Assembly: GCF_947489565.1 (NCBI RefSeq)
Contig: NZ_CANLEA010000027.1
Location: 1-63,570, forward strand
Length of the DNA stretch: 63,570 nucleotides
Reading direction: 5' to 3'
From: an uncultured Kordia sp.
GTDB lineage: Bacteria; Bacteroidota; Bacteroidia; Flavobacteriales; Flavobacteriaceae
Shown: positions 6,705 through 15,923 of the stretch, piece by piece
Numbering within the stretch: position 1 is the stretch's first letter
Layout: each line of letters begins with the position of its first letter
Notes under the pieces: generated by a model
Told to the model about the DNA's origin: nothing
Database searches by the model: none
What the model saw: only the letters and a program-made list of their open reading frames with translations
Position numbers and translations under genes: made by a program

Positions 6705-8375
6705 TTATGCTTTCTTATTGAGGGTTTTAATATAATAAGAAGGATATAATTTGGTATGTTTTTTAAAATGCTTAGTGAAAGAATCAGTGCTTTTATAACC
6801 AACTTCTTCCGAAATGGATTTGATAGAATACGCTCTAAATTTAAGATCGTTGTTTAAGCGTTTTAAAGTATAGGTAATTCGTAAGTAATTGATATAGTCA
6901 ATAAACTTTTTCTCTTTATGCGTATGTATAATTTTGGTTAAATACGTAGCATTTGTTTTTACTTTCTTTGCCACAAAGCGTAAGTTGCAATTCGGATCTA
7001 AATAAAATTCCTGTTCTTCAAACTTTTCCAGACGCGCTAATATCTCAGACGTTTTTTTGTTATTAATGATTACTTCTTTTTTATGACTTGACTTTTCTTC
7101 AGTTCTTTTTAATTTGTCACGTTCTAAAGCAAGCATTTTTTCATTGAGAGTATTAAAAATCGCTTTTCTTTTTTTAGCTCTATATAATAAAAAACTACTG
7201 CTTATGATGAAAATGATACATAACGCAATGGTAAATTGTTTGAGTCTATAATATTGAAACTTATTGGCATCATTACGGTCTTTTTCTTTCTTTATTTGAG
7301 CAGTATAGATAAGATCATTGACACTATTCTTTTCTTTTTGCGATGTAGATTGCCTTTCTTTAAAAGCTTTTCGGTACAATTCATACGATGCATCATCGTC
7401 AATTTTATGGTAATTATCTGCCAAAAGTTCTAAAATAGAAGTGTATTCATACGGTATAAAGTCTAGTTTTGATTGCGCTTCATTATCCTTTATAATCTGT
7501 AAAGCTTGCTGTAAAATATCTATAGAATCCTCATAACGTTCTAAGAGGTAATAACAATTTCCAATATAAAAATACACTTCAATCAATCTTTTTTCATTGT
7601 GAATGAGCTCTTTAGCATCGTTCAGGTTTTTTAAAGATGTATGGTAGTCTTGTTTTAAAAAATAGGCAATTCCAATATCGATATAATAATAACTTGCATG
7701 AAATATATTTTTTTCTGCTAATGCTTCTTGAAGTCCTTTATTGCTATATACCAATGCAGAATCAGGTTGATTTAGTTTTAAATAACTTCCACCAATTCCC
7801 ATATACAGTTTTCTTTCAGGAGAGATCGTATTTGCTTTCTTATAATCGGCTAAAGCTTCTTCAAAACGACCTGTTTTTCGTTTCATCTTCCCTAAATTTC
7901 GAGTCGATGTAGCAATTAAATAAGGGTTTTTGGATTGTTCTGCTAAGGAATTTGCAGCTAAAAAATAGGTGGTAGCTTCTGGGTCTTTTCCTATTTCTTC
8001 TAAAGCAGTTGCAAGTAATGTAAGTGATTGAAATTCTTGAGCAAAAAAGATTGGATCCTTTTTAAAATAGTTGATGCATAGTTTTGCATATCGTATGGTA
8101 GTTTCATAATCGCCGACAACTTTTGCATTCAGTGCAGTATGTAAATATGCATAGTGTTTTACAACTTCATTATCAGTATTGATAGCAAGTTGTAATAATG
8201 TTTTAGTATATATAATTGCATGCTCAATATTTTGATTGCGCGTCTCAATACTCCGTGAAATTAATTCCTTAGCAGTTTTTTGTTTCAAGCTATCAGGAAT
8301 CTCAAAATAATTATCTTGAGCATTCACTAGATTTATAATGCATAGAAAAGAAAGGCAAGAGAATATTTTTTTCAT
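6705..8375 (-). CDS. Membrane-anchored TPR sensor / AraC-type regulator (module A)
   Basis: 556 aa, paralogue of 3982-5748. Signal peptide (1-19, ending NLVNAQ), degenerate TPR array (about 30-360), one transmembrane segment (about 378-398, FTIALCIIFIISSSFLLY), C-terminal AraC HTH ending LYPSYYIKTLNKKA. The HTH recognition helices (KTNATYLTKII, SISEEVGYKSTDSFTKHFKKHT) almost match those of the paralogue, so both probably bind the same motif, while the TPR sensor halves are clearly divergent: same output, different inputs. Starts 43 bp after the aldehyde dehydrogenase stop but has its own conserved upstream box. Confidence 0.8.
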   Translation of the reverse strand: MKKIFSCLSFLCIINLVNAQDNYFEIPDSLKQKTAKELISRSIETRNQNIEHAIIYTKTLLQLAINTDNEVVKHYAYLHTALNAKVVGDYETTIRYAKLCINYFKKDPIFFAQEFQSLTLLATALEEIGKDPEATTYFLAANSLAEQSKNPYLIATSTRNLGKMKRKTGRFEEALADYKKANTISPERKLYMGIGGSYLKLNQPDSALVYSNKGLQEALAEKNIFHASYYYIDIGIAYFLKQDYHTSLKNLNDAKELIHNEKRLIEVYFYIGNCYYLLERYEDSIDILQQALQIIKDNEAQSKLDFIPYEYTSILELLADNYHKIDDDASYELYRKAFKERQSTSQKEKNSVNDLIYTAQIKKEKDRNDANKFQYYRLKQFTIALCIIFIISSSFLLYRAKKRKAIFNTLNEKMLALERDKLKRTEEKSSHKKEVIINNKKTSEILARLEKFEEQEFYLDPNCNLRFVAKKVKTNATYLTKIIHTHKEKKFIDYINYLRITYTLKRLNNDLKFRAYSIKSISEEVGYKSTDSFTKHFKKHTKLYPSYYIKTLNKKA

Positions 8376-8409
8376 GAAAGTATATTAAAAAAGCTGTCTA
8401 TGATGAAGA

Positions 8410-8428
8410 CAAAAAATACTAAAAATAC
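8410..8428 (-). promoter_or_regulatory. Conserved 19-bp box upstream of TPR-AraC gene (module A)
   Basis: Identical to 5777-5795. It overlaps the last codons of the aldehyde dehydrogenase gene and lies 34 bp before the ATG, so module A has a promoter embedded in the preceding gene's end. Confidence 0.55.
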
Positions 8429-9798
8429 TTTAAAAAGATCTTTAATATTTTCAACTTTCCTTTATACGGAGCATATCGTACAGGAATATCCAACCACGTT
8501 TTTTTGTTAGTGATCGATTTTTTATGTGAAAAAGTATCAAAACTTCCTTTGCCATGATACGCGCCCATTCCGCTATGGCCAACGCCACCAAAAGGCATTC
8601 TGTGGTTTACGAAGTGCGTAACCGTATCATTGATAGCGCCGCCACCAAAGGAATAACGGTTAATGATACGTTTGGCAAATTTTTTATCATTCGAAAAAAC
8701 ATATAAAGCCAATGGTTTTTCATAATGAGAAATGATGGTATTGATGTCTTCTAATGAAGAATAGACTTGAATCGGTAGAATTGGTCCAAAAATTTCATCC
8801 AGCATCACGTTGCTATCCAAAGCAGGTTCGTCCAAAATTGTTGGTTCAATGTATAAATCATCTTTATGTACAATTCCGCCATGAAGCACCTTTTGATCTT
8901 CCAACATCGCAGTCAAACGCTGAAAGTTCTTTTGATTAATGATACGCGGATAATCTGGAGATTCTTCTGGGTTTTTACCATAAGCAGCTTCAATTTCTGC
9001 AATCAATACTTTTACAAAGTCAAACTTTGCTTGTGCTTGTACGATCAAATAATCGGGAGCAATACAGGTTTGTCCTGCATTCAAAAATTTTCCCCAAACA
9101 ATACGTTTTGCGGTCAATTTAAAGTCAGAATGAATATCTACAATACACGGGTTTTTTCCGCCAAGTTCCAACGTCACAGGTGTTAAATGTGGAGCAGCAG
9201 CTTGGGCTACAATTTTTCCAACATTGACACTTCCTGTAAAGAAAATATAATCCCAACGCAATGCTAATAATTCTTGCGAAACAGGAACGCCGCCTTGTAC
9301 AACCTTCACATGATTTTCATCAAAAACGGCTGAAACAATCTCTTCTAAAATTCGAGAAGTATTTGGTGTTAATTCCGAAGGTTTTAAAACGACCGTATTT
9401 CCTGCCGCAACAGCACCAATTAAAGGCGCTAATGCTAGTTGATACGGATAATTCCAAGGTGCAATAATCAAGGTAGTTCCGTAGGGTTCAGAATAAATAC
9501 GATCTTTGGAAGGAAAATTTAATAAAGCTGGCCAAACACGTTTTGGTCGTGCCCAAGATTTCAGCTTTTTAATCGTTAATTTTAATTCAGAAATTATAAT
9601 TCCCGTCTCCGAAAGCACAGATTCAAACTTAGGTTTCTTAAAATCAGCATACAAGGCATCACAAATATCATTTTCACGTTTAGTGACTTCTTTTAAAAGC
9701 TTTTTTAGGGCTTTCTTACGATAGGCAATATCTTGTGTTTGTCTAGTTTTAAAAAAGTTTTTTTGTGCTTGCACAATTTCGGGACAGTTGTATTCCAT
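8419..9798 (-). CDS. Aldehyde dehydrogenase, ALDH3-like
   Basis: 459 aa, the usual size of the short ALDH3/coniferyl-aldehyde type. Visible: YPYQLALAPLIGAVAAGNTVVLKPSE (NAD site region), FTGSVNVGK, TLELGGKNPCIVD with the general-base Glu, GQTCIAPDY with the catalytic Cys, and EIFGPILP. The C-terminus KILKIFLKYF is hydrophobic and basic, as in membrane-associated members of the group. It oxidises an aliphatic or aromatic aldehyde to the acid using NAD(P); specificity not readable. The upstream penicillin acylase-like gene ends 65 bp before it on the same strand, so co-transcription is possible. Confidence 0.88.
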   Translation of the reverse strand: MEYNCPEIVQAQKNFFKTRQTQDIAYRKKALKKLLKEVTKRENDICDALYADFKKPKFESVLSETGIIISELKLTIKKLKSWARPKRVWPALLNFPSKDRIYSEPYGTTLIIAPWNYPYQLALAPLIGAVAAGNTVVLKPSELTPNTSRILEEIVSAVFDENHVKVVQGGVPVSQELLALRWDYIFFTGSVNVGKIVAQAAAPHLTPVTLELGGKNPCIVDIHSDFKLTAKRIVWGKFLNAGQTCIAPDYLIVQAQAKFDFVKVLIAEIEAAYGKNPEESPDYPRIINQKNFQRLTAMLEDQKVLHGGIVHKDDLYIEPTILDEPALDSNVMLDEIFGPILPIQVYSSLEDINTIISHYEKPLALYVFSNDKKFAKRIINRYSFGGGAINDTVTHFVNHRMPFGGVGHSGMGAYHGKGSFDTFSHKKSITNKKTWLDIPVRYAPYKGKLKILKIFLKYF

Positions 9799-9863
9799 AA
9801 GCTTTTGGTAATTGATATTGCTAAAATATCAAAAAAATACTCTTCTTCGAATTCTTACCTTTT

Positions 9864-12197
9864 TTAGTTTAGAATTAAGGTGTTTTCTGAGTTCTTTTTA
9901 ATCTCTTCGGTATTGAGTAACATCTTTCTGAATTTCCCTTGAATGTACATTTCCGCTTGATCGTCGTAAAATTGACTGAATGGATTTCCAGATTGTCCGG
10001 TTGGCAAAATACTCATGCTGTTTTCAATATCTGAAAAATCAATCACGCGTCGGGTAGAAGGACCAAAGTACACTTCATACGTGCCAGCTTCGTTGTAATG
10101 AAAGCCTAAATTGTTGATCACTTCTTGTGTTCCGGGAACTTCGTACGGACCTACATTAAAATACGATCGTAGCATTTCTACTTTTCCAATTGGATGTGGA
10201 TGTTCTACGGTATGTACTTTGTTCCAAGTCCATGTATTGACATCATCGCCAAATTGCGCTTCTAAATGCACAACAGCTTCTTTAAACGATTTTAGCAAAA
10301 TATCTTTTCGCGTTTCTTTTTCAGTAGTGGAAACATCATCGTACCAAATAGATTCTTTAAAAAGTAATGGAGAAGTAAAACGTTTTGAAATATGCGTCTT
10401 CATCAACATTTCAAAGCTTTCTTTCGCTAATTCATCCGCAAAAGTGTTTTTATAATAGTGATAGATGAATCGATGGTACATCGTAGGCGCAATATCTGTC
10501 AATTGATTATCGCCATTCCAGTTTTTGAGTACGTTTATCACTTCTTTATCTTTCGAAGAAAATTCAGCATCAGCAATCACTTTTAGTACTTCCTGAATGG
10601 TCTCTACATGTACTTTTGACGTGACATCAAGTGTCATTTTCATGACATCTTCTTTTGTCCATTTATCGTTCGCTTCAATCAACTCTACAATACGTTTTCC
10701 TCTGTTTTCAGGTAAATAATAGCCTGGATATAAGCTTCCGTTAATACTATCAGGTTGATTGTTGGCAGAATACACATAATTCCACGGCGGATTGGTGGCA
10801 CTTGGGTTTTCGGAAGCATCCATAAAACGAATAGGTTCGTCATTTCCAGAAATACCATCTAAAATCAATTTCGAATTCACATGTGCAGGGCGTTCAATTA
10901 ATTGTCCAACTGCATACCAACCAATATTGTCTTCGGCGTCACCATACATTAAATTCAATCCTGGCGCGTGAATTTTGCTAACGGCTTGTTCAAATTCTTT
11001 TTGATTTGTAGCATGTGACATCGTATAGCAAGCATCTAACAATTGATTTGGTCGTTGCGTATAGACCCAAGACATGGCAACAGTTTGTTCAAAGTCAATT
11101 CCGTCAGCAATTCCATTTAGTACAGGACCATGTTTTGTGCGTTTTACAGTAACCGTCACATCGTCCGCATCTTTTACTTTGATGGTTTTGGTGACTTCAT
11201 CTAAAATTGCATTTTCATCTTCCCAATAAAAATCAATATCATCATTTTCAAACATGGTCATTCCGTAGGCAATTTTTCGGTTGTGACCTAATAGTGGAAA
11301 TGCAACTCCAGCCAAATGATATCCATATATTTCATACGTTGGTGTATGTACATGTGCTTCATACCATACTGAAGGCTGTGCAAATCCAATATGCGGATCA
11401 TTGGCAAAAAGTACTTTTCCTGAAGCCGTTTTTTGTGGTGCTAATACCCAACTATTACTGCCAATAAATTGTGGAATTGGCAACGGTTGTAATGCTTTAT
11501 CAACTGCGGTAATCATGGTGTTTTTGACTTTTGCAGTGTCTTTCGCAGGATAATTTTGTATGAGTGTTGTATTAGGATCTATATGCAAACCTAAATCGGC
11601 TAAATAGTCGTTTCCTAATTTTTGCTGAATGCTCGTCAGTAAAGGATCGGTTTTATGAGCCATGGCAAAACTAAACGCCATATAGCCAAAAATGTTATGA
11701 ATGTCTTTTACTGTAAATTCTGTTTTGTCAATTCCTGTTAAGTAGAATTCAATCGGTGTAGCGCCTTGTTCTACAAATTGATTGATTCCGTTAATATATG
11801 CTTGTGCTAATTGATAACTTTTCGTGTTTTTATCTAAAGCTTGTACCGTTGCTTCAGAAGCTTCATTGATGCCAGTAGCAGCAAAAAAACGATCTGTATC
11901 TACAGTAGTTTCTCCAAACACTTCCGATAATCTTGCGGGTGCAATTCTGCGCATCAATTCCATTTGCCACAAACGATCTTGCGCATGTACAAAGCCTAAA
12001 GCTGTAAACGCATCTGCTTCATTTTGAGCATAAATGTGTGGAATTCCGTAAGTGTCATAATGAACGGTAACTTCTTCTTTTAGGTTGTCTATATCAAAAC
12101 TTCCATCATAGGTTGGAAGTAAGGTTCTATAGAAAATGTATCCTACGATAAGAATAACAAGCAATACAATTCCGATGATTTTCGCAGCTTTTTTCAC
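9864..12197 (-). CDS. Penicillin acylase family protein (Ntn hydrolase precursor)
   Basis: 777 aa. An N-terminal hydrophobic segment (7-24) serves as signal/anchor. The alpha-chain region has YGIPHIYA and GFVHAQDRLWQMEL(M/R)RR, hallmark penicillin G acylase motifs; the autoprocessing site is IG/SNSWVL with predicted nucleophile Ser247 (mature beta-chain N-terminus), followed by NDPHIGF. The family cleaves amide bonds in the periplasm (beta-lactam side chains, acyl-homoserine lactones, other N-acyl compounds). Length and spacing fit an intact enzyme. Natural substrate unknown. Confidence 0.88.
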   Translation of the reverse strand: MKKAAKIIGIVLLVILIVGYIFYRTLLPTYDGSFDIDNLKEEVTVHYDTYGIPHIYAQNEADAFTALGFVHAQDRLWQMELMRRIAPARLSEVFGETTVDTDRFFAATGINEASEATVQALDKNTKSYQLAQAYINGINQFVEQGATPIEFYLTGIDKTEFTVKDIHNIFGYMAFSFAMAHKTDPLLTSIQQKLGNDYLADLGLHIDPNTTLIQNYPAKDTAKVKNTMITAVDKALQPLPIPQFIGSNSWVLAPQKTASGKVLFANDPHIGFAQPSVWYEAHVHTPTYEIYGYHLAGVAFPLLGHNRKIAYGMTMFENDDIDFYWEDENAILDEVTKTIKVKDADDVTVTVKRTKHGPVLNGIADGIDFEQTVAMSWVYTQRPNQLLDACYTMSHATNQKEFEQAVSKIHAPGLNLMYGDAEDNIGWYAVGQLIERPAHVNSKLILDGISGNDEPIRFMDASENPSATNPPWNYVYSANNQPDSINGSLYPGYYLPENRGKRIVELIEANDKWTKEDVMKMTLDVTSKVHVETIQEVLKVIADAEFSSKDKEVINVLKNWNGDNQLTDIAPTMYHRFIYHYYKNTFADELAKESFEMLMKTHISKRFTSPLLFKESIWYDDVSTTEKETRKDILLKSFKEAVVHLEAQFGDDVNTWTWNKVHTVEHPHPIGKVEMLRSYFNVGPYEVPGTQEVINNLGFHYNEAGTYEVYFGPSTRRVIDFSDIENSMSILPTGQSGNPFSQFYDDQAEMYIQGKFRKMLLNTEEIKKNSENTLILN

Positions 12198-12472
12198 TGG
12201 TTAAAGTTTTGTTTAAAACTACGAAAAAATGTTAAGAGTAGGTTTTTTATTCTACGATTGACAGTTTATGAGCTACTAATAACCCAAGAGCAAGATTTTT
12301 GTGAAAAACATGATGGTATTCCGTTCTTAATTCCATGTGATTTAGAATTTTCAAGTGTACAATGTTTCGGTTATGATAACTGCAATTACATAAATATAAT
12401 TTCTAAGAAAATTACTTTTTCACAAGATGAATCCATAGTTCTTTTCTTCAAAATAGATGCGATTTTTTATGT

Positions 12473-12994
12473 TTAAAATACAATCAATTGCTGTGCATAA
12501 TCGCCAAATGAATTTCCTTCATACGTTTTTCCATCTTCTGTAGTTGCGGTAAACCAAAGTGCGAAGTCGAATTTTTGCTCGTCCCAAATCCAACTTGGTA
12601 AGTCTTTGCAAGAATCCCAAATATTTCCTTCGGCTTCTACTACTGCAAAAAAGCTGGTTGTTCCAGAAACTTCTATTGGCATTTGTGGAAATACCGTTTT
12701 AAACGGAATAGATATAGGATCAATTCTAATATCTGGTTCATCTTCATACACATGCCAATCTTCTTGATCAACAGAACATGTAGGTTTTAAATTAATCACT
12801 TTTCCGTTTCCTTGTATGGTAACTTTCACGAGTAAGAAAATGTCATCAAGTTGTTCATTGCTAAACGTTTCGTAAGGTTTGATATAGGTTTTAATATCAT
12901 TGATATCATCGTCGGAAAGAATTCCTTTCAATTGCGTGGTAATCTCTTCAATATCTTTTTGAGTAATAGGAGAGAACTTGGTGCTTACTTTCAT
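12473..12994 (-). CDS. Hypothetical protein, 173 aa
   Basis: Soluble, acidic, no signal peptide or membrane segment. N-terminal half is helical (DIEEITTQLKGILSDDDINDIKTYI); the C-terminal half is beta-rich and aromatic (DWHVYEDEPD, WIWDEQKFDFALWFTATTEDG). I do not recognise the family. Stands alone, with about 275 bp of non-coding DNA before the next gene on its 3' side. Confidence 0.65.
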   Translation of the reverse strand: MKVSTKFSPITQKDIEEITTQLKGILSDDDINDIKTYIKPYETFSNEQLDDIFLLVKVTIQGNGKVINLKPTCSVDQEDWHVYEDEPDIRIDPISIPFKTVFPQMPIEVSGTTSFFAVVEAEGNIWDSCKDLPSWIWDEQKFDFALWFTATTEDGKTYEGNSFGDYAQQLIVF

Positions 12995-13150
12995 GTGGTA
13001 CTAAATGTTTTGTCTAAAACTACTATTTTTTTATGTTGTTTGTTTTATAAATCAAATAGAACTTCTTTATAAATTGAAGATAGCTTCTCTTTTAAACTTT
13101 GAATGTACCTGTTAGTTTTGGATCACTATTAATCTTAAAATTATGTAATC

Positions 13151-13324
13151 ATGAAAAAAAGAAATTTAAACAGTCTAAAATTGAATAAGAATTATGTAGC
13201 TAATCTGGAAGACACGAATGCTGTAAAAGGTGGAACAATTAGGTTTACTAAAGGTGGTTGTGTAAGTATAAAGATAAGTTGTATTACACAAACAGAGCAT
13301 CCTACATGCCGTAATTGTGAGTAG
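13151..13324 (+). CDS. Orphan leader-GG RiPP precursor-like peptide, 57 aa
   Basis: A small gene supported by its leader: MKKRNLNSLKLNKNYVANLE....AVKGG (GG 27-28) has the K-x-L-x-L-x-K-x-x-x-x-x-L and GG pattern of the other peptide genes here. The 29-residue core TIRFTKGGCVSI... contains four Cys and ends CRNCE. A strong terminator follows 10 bp after the stop. No modification or transport gene is next to it; the neighbours are a lectin-like gene on the other strand and an unknown gene. Confidence 0.7.
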   Translation: MKKRNLNSLKLNKNYVANLEDTNAVKGGTIRFTKGGCVSIKISCITQTEHPTCRNCE

Positions 13325-13334
13325 TATATTAATA

Positions 13335-13362
13335 AAAATCCCAACTGAGAAGTTGGGATTTT
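13335..13362. terminator. Bidirectional terminator
   Basis: Perfect 12-bp stem AAAATCCCAACT / AGTTGGGATTTT with a 4-base loop (13335-13346, 13351-13362). The A/T ends make it usable on both strands, serving the peptide gene (+) and the lectin-like gene (-). Confidence 0.85.
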
Positions 13363-13376
13363 CACTGTAATTATAT

Positions 13377-13616
13377 CTAAAATGTTAGGTTTCCATCGGT
13401 TTGCATTACTAATTTTGGTTTTTTGAAACCGTATTTCATAGAACACCATACAAAAGCTCCTTGCTTGCCATTTACATATTTGTACACACAAAGATTTCCA
13501 TCTTCTTTTTGCATTCTCAACATGTATTGATTGTTTACAGATACTAAAATTTCATTCGCTTTTAAAGTCTCACCAGCTTTCAATGTATTTTTTGTTTTTG
13601 TAGCAGCGGCTACCAT
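13377..13616 (-). CDS. Short bulb-type (D-mannose-binding) lectin-like protein
   Basis: 79 aa. LKAGETLKANEILVSVNNQYMLRMQKEDGNLCVY is the start of a B_lectin domain; QKEDGNLCVY and MQTDGNLTF match the Q-x-D-x-N-x-V-x-Y mannose-site repeat, the second lacking its terminal Val-x-Tyr. A full domain has three such repeats and about 110 residues, so this is a two-repeat form or a C-terminal truncation. No signal peptide. In Bacteroidota and Pseudomonas such domains occur in secreted lectin-like bacteriocins; here the function is unknown. Confidence 0.65.
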   Translation of the reverse strand: MVAAATKTKNTLKAGETLKANEILVSVNNQYMLRMQKEDGNLCVYKYVNGKQGAFVWCSMKYGFKKPKLVMQTDGNLTF

Positions 13617-13811
13617 TTTTCCAGTTGGTATACGCTATATTTTAAACTTTTTTAGTCATAAAATAAAATATAGAAACTAGGTCTTTCTGTCTGGTTTTAA
13701 AAAATGCATAGTTCTATATATCTGTTTTATAGTGAGTAACGAAATTTAAGTAGGAATTTATTTTATATTCGAATCAGAATTAATCTAAATAACTAACTTT
13801 AAAGGACTATC

Positions 13812-14471
13812 ATGAAAAACAATTATTTAAAATCAATCGGACTTATTTTATTCTTAGGGATGCTATCACTTTTTATTTATAGCTTTTCACCAGATGATTC
13901 ATTAGAAAGTAATACTTGTGAAACTCCAAAATTAATATCAATTGAAAGGGCTGAACAAGAAGTTGCGGCTTATCAAATGTGGTTGCATTTTTTGCCAGAT
14001 AGTTTTCAAATTGATGAAACCAATAGAAAAATTCGTTATGTTGATAAAACCATAGATAAAGATACTTGGGATCTTGTGATGCCATATTTCAGGATGTATT
14101 ACGGCTATGATCTTTCTGGTAGTAAACCATTTGTTCCTGGACTATATAAATCCTTTTACATAAGTAGAGATAAAATAAACAAGGCACTCGATAGTACGAA
14201 TAATGCTAATGGGATTAATGTGTATATGGCAGTAAGAAATTTTCAAGAAGAAAATAAGCGTAATAAGATTGAAGCACATGTAGTTATATTGCCTAGTAAA
14301 AAAGAATGTGAATGCATAGATGGAAAGGAGGTTAATTGTACTCTTACAGATCGCTTGATAGAAAAGGAAGGTGTTAAGTGTGCTCTAGATTTAACAGATC
14401 CATGCCCAAAACTATGTGATGAAAGTTCAAGATTATTTAACCCAAAATTAAAGCCTTTACATAGAAAATGA
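13812..14471 (+). CDS. Hypothetical exported protein with C-terminal Cys cluster
   Basis: 219 aa. N-terminal hydrophobic signal/anchor (8-25, IGLILFLGMLSLFIYSF). The C-terminal third has a group of Cys (KKECECIDGKEVNCTL...KCALDL...PCPKLCDESS) suggesting disulfides. Not recognised. The 18-bp gap to the next gene, and the ordered kinase and regulator after it, make a four-gene operon likely (13812-16595), so it may be an envelope component of that signalling unit. Confidence 0.65.
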   Translation: MKNNYLKSIGLILFLGMLSLFIYSFSPDDSLESNTCETPKLISIERAEQEVAAYQMWLHFLPDSFQIDETNRKIRYVDKTIDKDTWDLVMPYFRMYYGYDLSGSKPFVPGLYKSFYISRDKINKALDSTNNANGINVYMAVRNFQEENKRNKIEAHVVILPSKKECECIDGKEVNCTLTDRLIEKEGVKCALDLTDPCPKLCDESSRLFNPKLKPLHRK

Positions 14472-14489
14472 AAAAAGATAATTTATTAA

Positions 14490-15137
14490 ATGGATCATCA
14501 AATTGTAATTTCCTATATCAATAAAATCCCACTTTTAATAGCACTCTTGCTAGTAGCTAGAAATTACCTTCGGTTTTCTGTAGAATTGAAGGTAATTTCT
14601 TGGTATGTGTTTTTATCAGTGATTGTTCAGTTTAGTTCTCAGTATCTGGCTTCTCAAAAAATAAACAATATGTATTTGCTACACATTTTTGTGCCAACAA
14701 GTTTTGTGTGTCTTTCTATGTTTTATCAAAAAACATATGCAAGCTTCTTAAATCGTAAGATTATATGGTGGATTGTGAGTTTGTTTGTGGTATATAGTGT
14801 ATTCAATTCAATGTATTGGGAAGATATTAAAACATTTAATTCGTACGCACTTTCGGTAGAAAGTGTATTGTTAATTATTTATTCTTTATCACTTTTTGCA
14901 CTGCTACTCAATGAGGAAGTCAGAAACGAAAAAAGAGAACTGCTGTCTAGTTTGCGATGGATTAATTCTGGAATCTTAATCTATTATGCTTCGGGATTGT
15001 TGATTTTTTACTTTGGAGATTTTCTAACACGTTTTTCATTTGAAAAATTTCAAATTAGCTGGCTATTTCATTCGTTTATTTACATTGTTCAATTCACCTG
15101 TATAAGTATTGGTTTATGGAAATATCAGAAGAAATAG
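14490..15137 (+). CDS. Multi-pass membrane protein, putative sensor partner of the kinase
   Basis: 215 aa with about six to seven hydrophobic helices (for example YINKIPLLIALLLVA, VISWYVFLSVIVQF, IIWWIVSLFVVYSVF, VLLIIYSLSLFALLL, SGILIYYASGLLIFYFG). No enzymatic motif. The stop codon overlaps the start of the histidine kinase gene by 22 bp, a sign of translational coupling; since that kinase has almost no sensory region of its own, this protein may supply input. Family unrecognised. Confidence 0.7.
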   Translation: MDHQIVISYINKIPLLIALLLVARNYLRFSVELKVISWYVFLSVIVQFSSQYLASQKINNMYLLHIFVPTSFVCLSMFYQKTYASFLNRKIIWWIVSLFVVYSVFNSMYWEDIKTFNSYALSVESVLLIIYSLSLFALLLNEEVRNEKRELLSSLRWINSGILIYYASGLLIFYFGDFLTRFSFEKFQISWLFHSFIYIVQFTCISIGLWKYQKK

Positions 15138-15904
15138 ATTTTATAGGGATTCTACTACCGTTAGTGGGCATCGTTTTTTTGATCGCATTAGGCGTGATTT
15201 TTATGTATCAACAATTCCAAAAAAATATCATTCGACAACAATTAGAACGCGAAGCATTAAAAAATAAATACCAAAAAGAACTATTGCAAACTGCAATCCG
15301 TGTGCAAGAAGAAGAACGCAAACGAATTGCAAGCGATTTACATGACGAGTTGGCTGCGGCATTATCTATTGGATATATGCAACTCACACAAATAGAAGAT
15401 CAAAAAGAATTTGATGCAAAACGAATTGGACAAATACGAGAACTGTTACAAACCACATTGACAGCTACACGACGCATTAGTCATGAATTAATGCCTTTAC
15501 ATTTAGCTGAATTGGGTTTGGAAAAAGCATTAGTTCACCTTTTAGGAAAAGTAGCAACTACACAGAAAATAGAAACAAATTTAGCTGTAAGCGAGCATTG
15601 TAGTGAATTATCTTGGATATTGGAAGTGGCTTTATATCGCATATATTCAGAACTGATTAATAATACGCTAAAACATGCACAAGCAGCAACTATAGATATT
15701 AGTATTTTATGCAAATCAGATCAGCTTTTTTGTCAGTTTACAGATGATGGGATAGGACTTCCAGAAAAACTTCTTCACAAAGGAATTGGTTTACAAAGTA
15801 TAGAAAATAGAGTAAAATCGTTTGAAGGGAAATTTGAATATGGAAATAATAAAGAAGGTGGTTTTTACTGTAAAATCATACTTCCTATAGAAAATAATAT
15901 ATAA
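15116..15904 (+). CDS. Sensor histidine kinase, HisKA_3 (NarL/LuxR-type)
   Basis: 262 aa. One transmembrane helix (10-31), coiled coil (33-66), dimerisation/phosphoacceptor box RKRIASDLHDELAAAL with His76, N box ELINNTLKHA, G1 box FTDDGIGL, G2 KGIGLQSIENRV. Minimal sensor: no periplasmic domain. Upstream membrane gene overlaps by 22 bp, and its LuxR-type response regulator follows after 19 bp. Confidence 0.9.
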   Translation: MEISEEIDFIGILLPLVGIVFLIALGVIFMYQQFQKNIIRQQLEREALKNKYQKELLQTAIRVQEEERKRIASDLHDELAAALSIGYMQLTQIEDQKEFDAKRIGQIRELLQTTLTATRRISHELMPLHLAELGLEKALVHLLGKVATTQKIETNLAVSEHCSELSWILEVALYRIYSELINNTLKHAQAATIDISILCKSDQLFCQFTDDGIGLPEKLLHKGIGLQSIENRVKSFEGKFEYGNNKEGGFYCKIILPIENNI

Positions 15905-15923
15905 CACTAAAACATACACTACC

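Noticed and set aside
12258-12476. 72-codon plus frame with TTG start in the gap upstream of the penicillin acylase gene
   Set aside because: No ribosome-binding site, no family, and it ends 4 bp inside a convergent gene.
13192-13491. 99-codon minus frame over the orphan peptide and lectin genes
   Set aside because: Crosses a perfect terminator and lies antisense to the leader-GG peptide; shadow.
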